A stretch of DNA of 40,067 nt from an uncultured Flavonifractor sp. (lineage in GTDB: Bacteria; Bacillota; Clostridia; Oscillospirales; Oscillospiraceae), in contig CALWXT010000012.1 of assembly GCA_944385575.1 (NCBI GenBank), forward strand, positions 1 through 40,067, written 5' to 3'. How positions within the stretch are numbered: the stretch's first letter is position 1; each line of letters opens with the position of its first letter. The translations under genes were made by a program, and so were the position numbers. The notes beneath the pieces were generated by a model, which had not been told where the DNA came from, searched no databases, and saw nothing but the letters and a program-made list of their open reading frames with translations. Positions 1-6,901 of the stretch are shown one piece after another.

Positions 1-176
1 TTTTCCTCCAGACCGTGGAGCAGGGGGTAGAGGGAGCCGGCCTTCAGATGAAAGGTGTTGTCAGAGCGCTGCTTCAATGTCTCAATCATCTGGTAGCCGT
101 ACAGATCGCCGTCTTCCAACAGCTTCATGACCAGCAGTGCCATGCTGCCGCTGACCAAACTCCTGTCCAGTTCCAT
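1..176 (-). CDS. PadR-family transcriptional regulator, N-terminal part (runs off the window)
   Basis: The reverse strand from 176 reads into the window edge and gives 58 codons of a PadR-type winged-helix protein. The PadR hallmarks are the early MALLVMKLLEDGDLYGYQM block (helix 1 and the GxLYGY turn) and GSLYPLLHGLE, the recognition-helix region. PadR proteins are usually 100-180 residues, so about a third to a half is visible; the dimerisation helix is missing. The ATG at 176 follows AGGAGG at good spacing. Its promoter overlaps a palindrome and a second palindrome sits just downstream, which suggests autoregulation. PadR regulators often control an adjacent membrane or efflux gene; that partner would lie outside the window. 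Confidence 0.85.
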   Translation of the reverse strand, partial: MELDRSLVSGSMALLVMKLLEDGDLYGYQMIETLKQRSDNTFHLKAGSLYPLLHGLEE

Positions 177-188
177 GTGCTGCCTCCT

Positions 189-236
189 ATATATAGTTTA
201 TCTATATATGAGATTATATATCGGTAACCTATATAT
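189..236. promoter_or_regulatory. Two AT-rich palindromes, likely PadR operators
   Basis: First site: ATATATAG (189-196) and CTATATAT (202-209), perfect 8-base arms with a 5-base spacer. Second site: ATATAT (216-221) and ATATAT (231-236) around GGTAACC, symmetrical about 226 with one mismatched pair. The second lies in the -35/-10 spacer of the padR promoter and the first just downstream of its -10, the expected places for autorepression. The link to PadR is inferred from position. Confidence 0.6.
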
Positions 237-241
237 GTCAA
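213..241 (-). promoter_or_regulatory. Promoter of the PadR gene
   Basis: On the minus strand a perfect TTGACA (241-236) is followed after 17 bases by a perfect TATAAT (218-213). This is a full sigma-A consensus, which usually needs a repressor to control it. Confidence 0.85.
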
Positions 242-270
242 GGCCGGGAATGGCACCTTATGGTTCTGCC

Positions 271-299
271 TTGTATTTTGGCGAAAAGTACCCTATAAT
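271..299 (+). promoter_or_regulatory. Promoter of the YesL-type gene
   Basis: TTGTAT (271-276), 17-base spacer, TATAAT (294-299), about 40 bases before the start codon at 341. Confidence 0.65.
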
Positions 300-340
300 A
301 CAAATATCTATGCTGCCAGGCGGACAAAGGGGGAAACCAC

Positions 341-973
341 ATGGCGGGCGGAATTTTCAATCCGGAAAACGGAATTTACCGCTTTACGGAAAAGCTGGCG
401 GATCTGGTGATCCTCAGTGTGTTTTGGTTGGTCTGTTCCATTCCGGTGGTTACCATCGGGCCGGCCACCGCGGCGCTGTACAATACGGTGGCCCGGTGCA
501 TTTGGGGAAACGAGCGCAACAGCTGGGGGATGTTTTTCCGCACCTTTCGGAACAATATAAAGGTAGGGGTGCTGACTACGCTGGTCATCCTCCCGGTGGC
601 GGTGGTGCTGGTCTTTATCCAGGGACTGCTCTACCGGACTGCGGTGGAGCAGGTGGGTTATGTGCTCTACATCGCCTATCAGGTGTTCCTCCTGCTGCCG
701 GTGGGGGCAGCCTGCTACCTCTTTCCTGTACTCTCCCGTTTTACGTTCCAGACCGGCGGGCTTCTGGTCAACTGCCTCAAGCTGGCCGTGGCCCATTTGC
801 CCACCACGGTGCTGCTGGGAGTGATCCTGTCCCTGGCGGTGTGGGCCTGCTCCATCCTGCCGCCGCTGATGGCTGTGCTCCCTATGGTGGTAGCTTGGCT
901 TCAGGTCCCGCTGTTGGAACGGATCTTCCGCCCCTATATTCAGGAGCAGCGGGGCGAGAGCGAAGATGTATAA
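341..973 (+). CDS. YesL family (DUF624) membrane protein
   Basis: The 210-residue protein has the YesL/DUF624 opening: a short FNPENGIYRFTEKLADLVIL lead, then a first membrane segment ending in CSIPVVTIGPATAALY, a proline/glycine turn typical of the family. I count about five hydrophobic segments (roughly residues 20-45, 75-100, 110-135, 155-175 and 180-195). YesL proteins are integral membrane proteins of unknown biochemical role, often near carbohydrate ABC transporter operons, which fits the sialic acid locus next door. The ATG at 341 follows AAAGGGGG at good spacing. The gene has its own promoter and ends at a strong terminator, so it is probably monocistronic. Function is not established for the family. 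Confidence 0.8.
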   Translation: MAGGIFNPENGIYRFTEKLADLVILSVFWLVCSIPVVTIGPATAALYNTVARCIWGNERNSWGMFFRTFRNNIKVGVLTTLVILPVAVVLVFIQGLLYRTAVEQVGYVLYIAYQVFLLLPVGAACYLFPVLSRFTFQTGGLLVNCLKLAVAHLPTTVLLGVILSLAVWACSILPPLMAVLPMVVAWLQVPLLERIFRPYIQEQRGESEDV

Positions 974-977
974 ATAA

Positions 978-1008
978 AAAACGGACCGCCGGGAGGCGGT
1001 CCGTTTTT
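978..1008. terminator. Bidirectional rho-independent terminator
   Basis: ACGGACCGCC (981-990), loop GGGA, GGCGGTCCGT (995-1004), then a T run; the left side is an A run, so it also serves the convergent minus-strand operon ending at 1009. Confidence 0.9.
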
Positions 1009-1659
1009 CTATGAATTCATAAGCGTGGGAACAAGCTGCGCCAGGTGGAGGGCCAGTGTGCGGTGGCTCTCCCGGGTCAAGTGCATGTAGTCGGTTTGGT
1101 TCTGCTCTAGTCCCAGCTGATTGGCGTCCAGGAAGGCGCAGCCCAACTCCCGGGCGGCGGCCCGGAACTGGCCGGGTAGCCGCAGGGACTTCTCCACGCA
1201 GCCCGCGCCCATCTCCTGGGCCACCGGGGAGCGCTCCACCCCCTTGCCGATGGCCAGGGGCGCGATGATGAGGATGTTGGGTGCCTGGGGATGACGCCAG
1301 CAGTCAATGGCCTGGGCTTTGCGCACCAGGCGGGCAAGCCCTTTTCCAATGGCGCAGGCATTGGCGCTCAGCCGCTCCTTGGTGTCATTGGTGCCCAGCA
1401 TAATGATGAGTAGATCCACAGGCGCGTGGCTTTTCAGACAGGGATAGAGGTAGGGCAGAGCAGGCATGCCCTCCTCCACCGGGTCCTCGAAGACGGTGGT
1501 GCGGCCGGGCAGACCTTCCTCCAGCACCAGATAGTCCGGACCCAGGGACTGCTGAAGCAGGCAGGTCCACCGTTCCCCCTCGTTGAAGCGGAACAGGGGT
1601 GCGTCCGGACTGTAGCCGTGGGTGTTGGAATCCCCCAGGCAGACAATGTGGCGGCGCAT
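1009..1659 (-). CDS. SGNH/GDSL hydrolase, possible sialate O-acetylesterase
   Basis: The 216-residue protein has the SGNH blocks in order: GDSNTHG with nucleophile Ser11 near the N terminus, the PGRTTVFEDP block, the GTND block (MLGTNDTK, oxyanion Asn), and DYMHLT near the C terminus with the Asp190/His193 pair. There is no signal peptide, so it acts in the cytoplasm. The overall pattern resembles the small arylesterase/acyl hydrolase branch of the family. Its ATG (1659) directly abuts the stop codon of the upstream kinase gene (1660), so the two are translated as a pair. In a sialic acid locus, removal of O-acetyl groups from imported sialic acid or hexosamines is an attractive role, but the substrate is inferred from neighbours only. 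Confidence 0.75.
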   Translation of the reverse strand: MRRHIVCLGDSNTHGYSPDAPLFRFNEGERWTCLLQQSLGPDYLVLEEGLPGRTTVFEDPVEEGMPALPYLYPCLKSHAPVDLLIIMLGTNDTKERLSANACAIGKGLARLVRKAQAIDCWRHPQAPNILIIAPLAIGKGVERSPVAQEMGAGCVEKSLRLPGQFRAAARELGCAFLDANQLGLEQNQTDYMHLTRESHRTLALHLAQLVPTLMNS

Positions 1660-3039
1660 TTACTTGAGCTCAGGCAGGGAGGCGGCGGCCACGGACTGGC
1701 CCACACGGCGGGCCTTCTCGTCGGGCAGGGTGGGATTGATCTTGCCGGCGACCTCGGGGTACTCGTCAGCCAGCACCTGCTTGCAGGTATCCAGGATGAT
1801 GTCGCCGCCCTTGCCGGACATGACCCGGCCCAGCAGCAGCACGTGCTTGAAGCCGTAGAAGTGGTGGTACAGCGCCAGGGAGTGGCCCAGGTACACGCCG
1901 ATGGAGCGGTAGATGGCCTCGGCGGGGGAGTTGGGCTGCTCCATGAGCTTCTGGACTTCCTTCAGCTTCTCGGCGGGGGAGAGGTCGGGGGAGAGGTTGA
2001 TGCCGGCGGCGGGTGCCAGCTTGATGACGCTGTCCTGAGACAAATACTTCACGCCGCAGCCGATATCGCCCGACCACTCGTCCTCCATGGCCTTGGGGCT
2101 GACATCCACGGGGGCGAAGGCCAGCTCACTGAGCCAGCCGGTGATGTTGCCGTTTTCATCCACGTAGCCCACGGCCTCGCTGGTACCCATGGCGATGCCC
2201 AGAATGTTGTTTTCCTCCAGGCTCATGGCACCGGCCAGGGCAGATACGTCACCGTCGTTGGCCACAACATAGGGCACGTCGCCGAAGGTATCGGTGATGG
2301 CACGGATGTAGATGTCCTTCACCTTGGCGTCAAAGTCCTCCTTGGGCACCTTCAGGAACAGGGAGGCCACCATAGTGCGGTTCTCGATGTAAATGCCGGC
2401 GGAGGACACGCCCACGGCATCCACCCGGGGCATGTGGGCGGCGGCGGACTTGAGGGCGGAGACGATGCCCTCATAGTGGTAGTCGGGATCGGCGGTGGTT
2501 TTGGGGAACCACACCACTTCCTCGGAGAATACCGGCTCGCCGTCGATGACGGCGGACACCTTCCGGTCGGAGCCGCCGGCATCAAAGCCAATGCGGCAGC
2601 CGCCCAGATGACGGCCCACGGAATGCGGGTTGCTGTACTCGGCGGGCAACTCGTCGCAGTACACCACCTCGAAGGGCTTCTCGTACACGTTGGACATGAA
2701 ATCGGCGTCAAAGGCCCGGGCGCCGCCGGCGCAGTAGGTGGCCTGCATGGCCTGGCAGATTTCCTTGTCGCCGCTGATGTACACCTTGAAACCGCCCTTC
2801 ATCCAGAGCAGCATCTTGATGAGCCGGTCCACATAGTACCGGTCGGCCTCGGCCATATCCGGGGTGCCGTGGATAAAGGTATTGTAGACCGCCACCTCAC
2901 CGCCGGCCCGCTCCACCGCGATGCCCAGGGGCTTTTTCGCGTCCTTCAGAAAAGCGGTGCAGAACTTGCCCAGAGGGAGAAAGCCGGGGTCCAGCTCCGG
3001 TACGTGTTTGACAGGGACTTCAATTCCAAGATGGTTCAT
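1660..3039 (-). CDS. Long ROK-like sugar kinase, probable N-acetylhexosamine kinase
   Basis: A 459-residue protein with an actin/hexokinase-fold core: GFDAGGSDRKVSAVIDG (the DxGGT-like phosphate-1 motif of ROK kinases) in the middle, VGVSSAGIYIENR, the catalytic-Asp region VVANDGDVSALAGAM (equivalent to NDANAA) and GIAMGTSEAVGY. It is much longer than ordinary ROK kinases (about 290-320), carrying about 150 extra residues before the first motif. The start is placed at the ATG at 3039 because AAAGGAGG lies just upstream; an in-frame ATG at 3066 would place that site inside the gene. It is divergent from the epimerase operon. Because the locus makes GlcNAc through a 2-epimerase, a GlcNAc (or ManNAc) kinase is required and no other gene here supplies it. 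Exact substrate unproven. Confidence 0.7.
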   Translation of the reverse strand: MNHLGIEVPVKHVPELDPGFLPLGKFCTAFLKDAKKPLGIAVERAGGEVAVYNTFIHGTPDMAEADRYYVDRLIKMLLWMKGGFKVYISGDKEICQAMQATYCAGGARAFDADFMSNVYEKPFEVVYCDELPAEYSNPHSVGRHLGGCRIGFDAGGSDRKVSAVIDGEPVFSEEVVWFPKTTADPDYHYEGIVSALKSAAAHMPRVDAVGVSSAGIYIENRTMVASLFLKVPKEDFDAKVKDIYIRAITDTFGDVPYVVANDGDVSALAGAMSLEENNILGIAMGTSEAVGYVDENGNITGWLSELAFAPVDVSPKAMEDEWSGDIGCGVKYLSQDSVIKLAPAAGINLSPDLSPAEKLKEVQKLMEQPNSPAEAIYRSIGVYLGHSLALYHHFYGFKHVLLLGRVMSGKGGDIILDTCKQVLADEYPEVAGKINPTLPDEKARRVGQSVAAASLPELK

Positions 3040-3106
3040 AACCAATCCTCCTTTTGTGTGAAACAAACAGCTTTCCTTGCTTATAGGCTACCAGTTTTTT
3101 TAAATC

Positions 3107-3112
3107 TGTCAA
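3107..3112 (-). promoter_or_regulatory. -35 of the kinase-esterase promoter
   Basis: Minus strand TTGACA at 3112-3107. The -10 is less clear: TAGCCT after 16 bases or TATAAG after 21. Placed 70 bases upstream of the kinase start. Confidence 0.5.
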
Positions 3113-3130
3113 GCATATTTTCAGCGTTTT

Positions 3131-3143
3131 GAAAATTATTTTC
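3131..3143. promoter_or_regulatory. Candidate operator for the RpiR regulator between divergent promoters
   Basis: Perfect palindrome GAAAAT-T-ATTTTC. It ends 9 bases before the -35 of the epimerase promoter. A related GAAAA-AA-TTTTC site (5351-5362) has exactly the same 9-base distance to the -35 of the binding-protein promoter. Confidence 0.5.
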
Positions 3144-3152
3144 TTTTTTCCC

Positions 3153-3181
3153 TTGACGGAGGGGGTGACGGCGGGTATGAT
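3153..3181 (+). promoter_or_regulatory. Promoter of the epimerase-rpiR unit
   Basis: TTGACG (3153-3158), 17-base spacer, TATGAT (3176-3181), about 50 bases before the start codon. Confidence 0.75.
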
Positions 3182-3231
3182 GGTGGCAGTGAGACGGGCT
3201 TTTATTTTTAGAAAGGTGGGTTTTGATAACG

Positions 3232-4443
3232 ATGGATATGACTGCTCGCCTGCAAGGGCATCAGAAATGGATTCAGGCGGAACTGGAGCGCAGCGTGGCG
3301 TTCTGGCTGAAGAACGGTATGGATCTGGTACATGGAGGTGTTTACACCTGCCTGGACCGAGAGGGAAAGGTGTTTTCCACCGATAAGAGCGTGTGGATGC
3401 AGGGCCGCTGTGCCTGGACCTTTGCCTATCTGTGCCACGTGTACGGAGTGAAGGAAGAGTGGCTGAACGCCAGCCGCAGCTGCCTGGAGTTTATGGAGAA
3501 GTACTGCATCAACCGGGAGGCCGGCAACCGCATGTACTTCACCGTTACCGGCGACGGCAAGCCCCTGCGTCAGCGCCGCTACTGCTTCTCTGAGGGATTC
3601 TATGCCATCGCCAACGCGGAGTATTACGGTGTGACCGGCGACAAGGTCTGCCTGGAGCGGGCCCGGGCGGCTTATGAGCTGATTTGGAACCTGAACCAGG
3701 GCCTGATTCAGGACCCCACCGGCATGGGTCCCAAGACCATTCCCGAGACCCGGTCCGGCCGCGCCCTGGCCAACCCCATGATTTACCTGAACATCACCTC
3801 CGTGCTGCGCCGGGTAGACCCGGAGCAGGAGGCCCTGTACGATCAGCGGGCTGCCCAGTGTGTGGATGAGATCTTCCGCTACCACTATAAACCCGAACTG
3901 GGCTGTACCCTGGAGAGCGTGGGCCCCAACGGTGAGTTCCGGGGCGATGTCACCGAGGGCCGCGTGGTCAACCCCGGCCATGACATCGAGTGCTCCTGGT
4001 TTCTGATGGAGGACGCCAACCGCCGCGGAAACAAGGACCAGCACGCCACCGCTGTGAAGATCTTTGACCAGGCCATTGAGGTCGGCTGGGACTACGAGTA
4101 CGGCGGTCTGCTCTACTTTATCGACTGCCTGGGCCGTCCCCCCGAGGCCTATGAGCACGACATGAAGCTGTGGTGGCCTCATGATGAGATCCTCATCGCC
4201 TCCCTGATGATCTACCGCGACACTGGCGACGAGAAGTACCTGACCTGGTTTGAGCGCACCCTGGACTACTGCAAGGAGCACTTCTCCGACCCCGAGTACG
4301 GCGACTGGTACGGCTATCTCCGCCGGGACGGCAAGCCCACCATGCCCGCCTGCAAGGGTTCCACCTTCAAGGGCCCCTTCCATCTGCCCCGTATGCTCAT
4401 CATGTGCGACCAGATGCTGGGGCAGCTGCTGGGCAAAGAATGA
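3232..4443 (+). CDS. N-acylglucosamine 2-epimerase (AGE/RnBP family)
   Basis: This 403-residue cytoplasmic enzyme interconverts ManNAc and GlcNAc. The AGE family (alpha6/alpha6 barrel, about 390-420 residues) is shown by NGMDLVHGGVYTCLDREG and KSVWMQGRCAWTFAYL near the N terminus, VVNPGHDIECSWFLM in the middle and LWWPHDEILIASLM further on; the two His residues in the GHDIE and WPHDE motifs match the catalytic histidines of the family. The start is taken at ATG 3232, 12 bases after AAGGTGGG; a TTG at 3223 is too close to that site. It is first in the forward sialic acid operon, 10 bases before rpiR. It puts epimerisation before phosphorylation, so NanE (ManNAc-6-P epimerase) is not needed. 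Cellobiose 2-epimerase is a relative, but context favours ManNAc. Confidence 0.88.
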   Translation: MDMTARLQGHQKWIQAELERSVAFWLKNGMDLVHGGVYTCLDREGKVFSTDKSVWMQGRCAWTFAYLCHVYGVKEEWLNASRSCLEFMEKYCINREAGNRMYFTVTGDGKPLRQRRYCFSEGFYAIANAEYYGVTGDKVCLERARAAYELIWNLNQGLIQDPTGMGPKTIPETRSGRALANPMIYLNITSVLRRVDPEQEALYDQRAAQCVDEIFRYHYKPELGCTLESVGPNGEFRGDVTEGRVVNPGHDIECSWFLMEDANRRGNKDQHATAVKIFDQAIEVGWDYEYGGLLYFIDCLGRPPEAYEHDMKLWWPHDEILIASLMIYRDTGDEKYLTWFERTLDYCKEHFSDPEYGDWYGYLRRDGKPTMPACKGSTFKGPFHLPRMLIMCDQMLGQLLGKE

Positions 4444-4453
4444 GAGGGCGCCC

Positions 4454-5308
4454 ATGCCCTTAAGTAACGTATTTGAGAAAATCAATACCGAGTACTATGA
4501 GCTGACCAGCGCTGAGAAAAAGGTAGCCGATTACGCGGTGATCCACCAGCAGCGCACCCAGTTCATGTCGATCTCCGAGCTGGCGGAGGAGGCGGGGGTG
4601 GCGGAAGCCACCATTTCCCGCTTCTGCCGGCGGTTGGGGTACAAAGGGTACAGCGCCTTCAAGCTGGCCATCGCCAACGCTACCGCCGGCCGGACCGAGC
4701 TGCCCGTCCGTGAGGACGAGGTGCTGCCGGCCGACAGTGTACAGGAGATGGCGCGCAAGGTGTATGACACCGATCTGGAGGCCATGACCCAGACCCTGGA
4801 GCTGATCCGTCCGGAGGCCATCCGCAGGGCGGCGGACATGGTGGTGTCCGCCAGCCGGGTGCTGTGCATGGGGCAGGGAGGGTCCATGATTCTCTCCCAG
4901 GAGTGCGCCCATCTGTTCAGCACCATCCAGATGAATTTTACCGCCGTGATAGACTCCCATCTGCAGGCCATCGCGGCCTCCCAGCTTACCCCCAGTGACG
5001 TGGTGATCTACTTCTCCTATTCCGGCTCCACCAAGGAACTGCTGAAAAACATGCGCATCATCCGGGAGCGCAAGGCGCGGGTCATCCTGATCACCCGCTT
5101 CCCCAAGTCTCCGGGAGCCTCCTTTGCCGACATCGTGCTCCAGTGCGGCTCCCGGGAGGGCCCTCTGCAGGGCGGCTCCGTAGCCGCCCGGGTGGCGCAG
5201 CTCTACCTGATCGACGTGCTGTTCGGCGAGGTGTGCCGCCGGGACCCGGAGGGTTCCCATATGCGCCAGGAACTGGTGGCTGAAGTGCTGTCAGAGAAGC
5301 ATATCTGA
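4454..5308 (+). CDS. RpiR family transcriptional regulator (NanR-like)
   Basis: 284 residues with an N-terminal helix-turn-helix (about residues 1-77; LTSAEKKVADYAV, then SISELAEEAGVAEATISRFCRRLGY, the RpiR recognition region) and a C-terminal SIS sugar-phosphate-binding domain (about 110-245; VLCMGQGGSMILSQE and DVVIYFSYSGSTKELL). It lies between the epimerase and the importer genes, 10 bases after the epimerase. RpiR-type regulators of sialic acid genes in Firmicutes respond to aminosugar phosphates; with the route encoded here the effector may be GlcNAc-6-P or GlcN-6-P, which is inference. Candidate binding sites are the GAAAA/TTTTC palindromes upstream of both operon promoters. Confidence 0.87.
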   Translation: MPLSNVFEKINTEYYELTSAEKKVADYAVIHQQRTQFMSISELAEEAGVAEATISRFCRRLGYKGYSAFKLAIANATAGRTELPVREDEVLPADSVQEMARKVYDTDLEAMTQTLELIRPEAIRRAADMVVSASRVLCMGQGGSMILSQECAHLFSTIQMNFTAVIDSHLQAIAASQLTPSDVVIYFSYSGSTKELLKNMRIIRERKARVILITRFPKSPGASFADIVLQCGSREGPLQGGSVAARVAQLYLIDVLFGEVCRRDPEGSHMRQELVAEVLSEKHI

Positions 5309-5350
5309 CAGGGATGAAAATGAAAGAAATTTGCAGAATAAAAAAGAATA

Positions 5351-5362
5351 GAAAAAATTTTC
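5351..5362. promoter_or_regulatory. Second candidate RpiR operator
   Basis: GAAAA-AA-TTTTC, perfect 5-base arms, ending 9 bases before the -35 at 5372. The position around -50 would suit activation rather than blocking. Confidence 0.4.
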
Positions 5363-5371
5363 GGAATCATA

Positions 5372-5400
5372 TTGACAAAACTTGTGGGTCACTGTACAAT
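5372..5400 (+). promoter_or_regulatory. Promoter of the importer operon
   Basis: TTGACA (5372-5377), 17-base spacer, TACAAT (5395-5400). Flanked by inverted repeats CGGAATC (5362-5368) and GATTCCG (5411-5417). Confidence 0.85.
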
Positions 5401-5461
5401 CTATACAAGCGATTCCGGAAGGAAAAGAATCAATTTTATTAAAAATGAGGAGGATATGACA

Positions 5462-6793
5462 ATGAACATGAAGAAGCCTCTTGCCCTCCTGCTGGCTGCC
5501 GGCCTGTCCCTTGGCCTGGCTGCCTGCGGCAATGGCTCCCAGGGCAGCACTGAGACCCCCGCGGCCGGCGGCAACACGCCCAGCGGTGATCAGACCGCCA
5601 TCACCATCTGGACTTACCCCATCGGCAAGTTCGGCGATAAGGAGTCCGTGGACGCCCTGATTGCCAAGTTCAACGAGGTGCACCCCGAGATCTCCGTCAC
5701 TCTGGAGACTCTGGACTATCAGAACGGCGATACCCAGGTGACCGGCGCCATCACTGCCGGTACCACTCCCGACATCATCATGGAGGGCCCCGAGCGTCTG
5801 GTGACCAACTGGGGCGCCGCCGGCAAGATGGTTGACCTGTCCGACCTGTGGACCGACGAGGTGAAGGCTGACATCGCTGCCACCAGCGAGTCCGTGGTCA
5901 GCGCCTGCCAGCTGGACGGCAAGTACTATGAGTATCCTCTGTGCATGACCACTCACTGCATGGCCATCAACTACGAGATGTTTGAGAAGGCCGGCGCTCT
6001 GCAGTACATCGACGAGGAGACCCGCACCTGGACCACCGAGGACTTCCAGGCTGCCATGCAGGCCCTGAAGGACAGCGGTGCCGCTCCCGTCAACGGCATT
6101 GTCTACTGCGGCGGCACCGGCGGTGACCAGGGCACCCGCGCTCTGGTGAACAACCTGTACTCCGGCACCTACACCAACGCCGAGCACACCGAGTACACCG
6201 CCAACTCTCCTGAAAACGTGGAGGCCCTGACCCTCCTGCAGACCATGGTCAACGACGGCCTGCTGACCTCCGACGCCAGCTTCGTGGCTTCCGACGAGTT
6301 GCAGCAGTTCGCCAACGGCACCGCTGCCATGACCTTCTGCTGGAACGCCTCCAACAAGGCTCAGTATGCTTCTCAGGTCGCCTTCACCCCCTTCGCCATG
6401 GCTTTCCCCTCTGACGACGGCACGCCCGAGCTGTGCGGCGGCATCTGGGGCTTCGGCATCTTCGACAACGGCGACCAGGCCCGCATCGACGCTGCCAAGG
6501 AGTTCATCAAGTTCGTGTGCGATGGCGATCAGGCTGTTGAGAGCGTGCAGATGACCGGCTTCTTCCCCGTGCGTGCCTCTCTGGGCAACGTCTATGCCGG
6601 CACCGAGCAGGAGGCTGACGCTGAGGAGTTCCTGAAGCTGATGCCTTACCTGGGCGACTACTACAACGTGACCGGCGGCTGGACTGAGCAGCGCACCCTG
6701 TGGTTCAACATGCTGCAGCAGGTCTTCTCCGGCACCGATCCTCAGACCGCTGCCGACGACTTTGTGTCCCAGGCCAACGCCAATATTAAGTAA
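5462..6793 (+). CDS. ABC importer substrate-binding lipoprotein (probably sialic acid)
   Basis: 443 residues. The N terminus is a lipoprotein signal: MNMKKPL, a hydrophobic stretch, and lipobox LAAC with the lipidated Cys22, followed by a Ser/Gly/Thr-rich linker. The mature part starts ITIWTYPIG and looks like the family 1 extracellular solute-binding proteins (MalE-like), with GTTPDIIMEGPERLVTNWGAAGKMVDLSDL and ANGTAAMTFCWNAS. The start at 5462 has GAGGAGG eight bases upstream; ATG 5456 is too close. The gene opens the importer operon, followed by two permeases and nanA, so the ligand is most likely Neu5Ac or a related amino sugar. A strong hairpin separates it from the permease genes, which should leave this transcript more abundant. 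Confidence 0.88.
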   Translation: MNMKKPLALLLAAGLSLGLAACGNGSQGSTETPAAGGNTPSGDQTAITIWTYPIGKFGDKESVDALIAKFNEVHPEISVTLETLDYQNGDTQVTGAITAGTTPDIIMEGPERLVTNWGAAGKMVDLSDLWTDEVKADIAATSESVVSACQLDGKYYEYPLCMTTHCMAINYEMFEKAGALQYIDEETRTWTTEDFQAAMQALKDSGAAPVNGIVYCGGTGGDQGTRALVNNLYSGTYTNAEHTEYTANSPENVEALTLLQTMVNDGLLTSDASFVASDELQQFANGTAAMTFCWNASNKAQYASQVAFTPFAMAFPSDDGTPELCGGIWGFGIFDNGDQARIDAAKEFIKFVCDGDQAVESVQMTGFFPVRASLGNVYAGTEQEADAEEFLKLMPYLGDYYNVTGGWTEQRTLWFNMLQQVFSGTDPQTAADDFVSQANANIK

Positions 6794-6823
6794 GCGGCAG
6801 ATAAGCAGTTGTATTGAAATCCT

Positions 6824-6860
6824 TTGTGCCCGCTCCCTGTACGAGAGGGGGCGGGCACAA
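6824..6860 (+). terminator. Intercistronic hairpin after the binding-protein gene
   Basis: TTGTGCCCGC (6824-6833) pairs with GCGGGCACAA (6851-6860); the stem extends four more pairs inward, giving about 14 pairs and a 9-base loop. The 3' side (CTTTATTAT) is a poor U tract, so partial termination or protection of the upstream mRNA is more likely than full stop. Confidence 0.7.
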
Positions 6861-6901
6861 CTTTATTATCTCGCAAGACCGAAAAAGAGGGGGAGAGATC
6901 T

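Noticed and set aside
1426-3132. Long open frame on the plus strand opposite the kinase and esterase genes
   Set aside because: It is antisense to two genes with clear motifs, its composition is Gly/His/Val/Leu-rich as usual for shadow frames of GC-rich genes, and it has no ribosome binding site.
5401-5417. CcpA (cre) site near the importer transcription start
   Set aside because: The stretch around AAGCGATTCC has four or so mismatches to the cre consensus.
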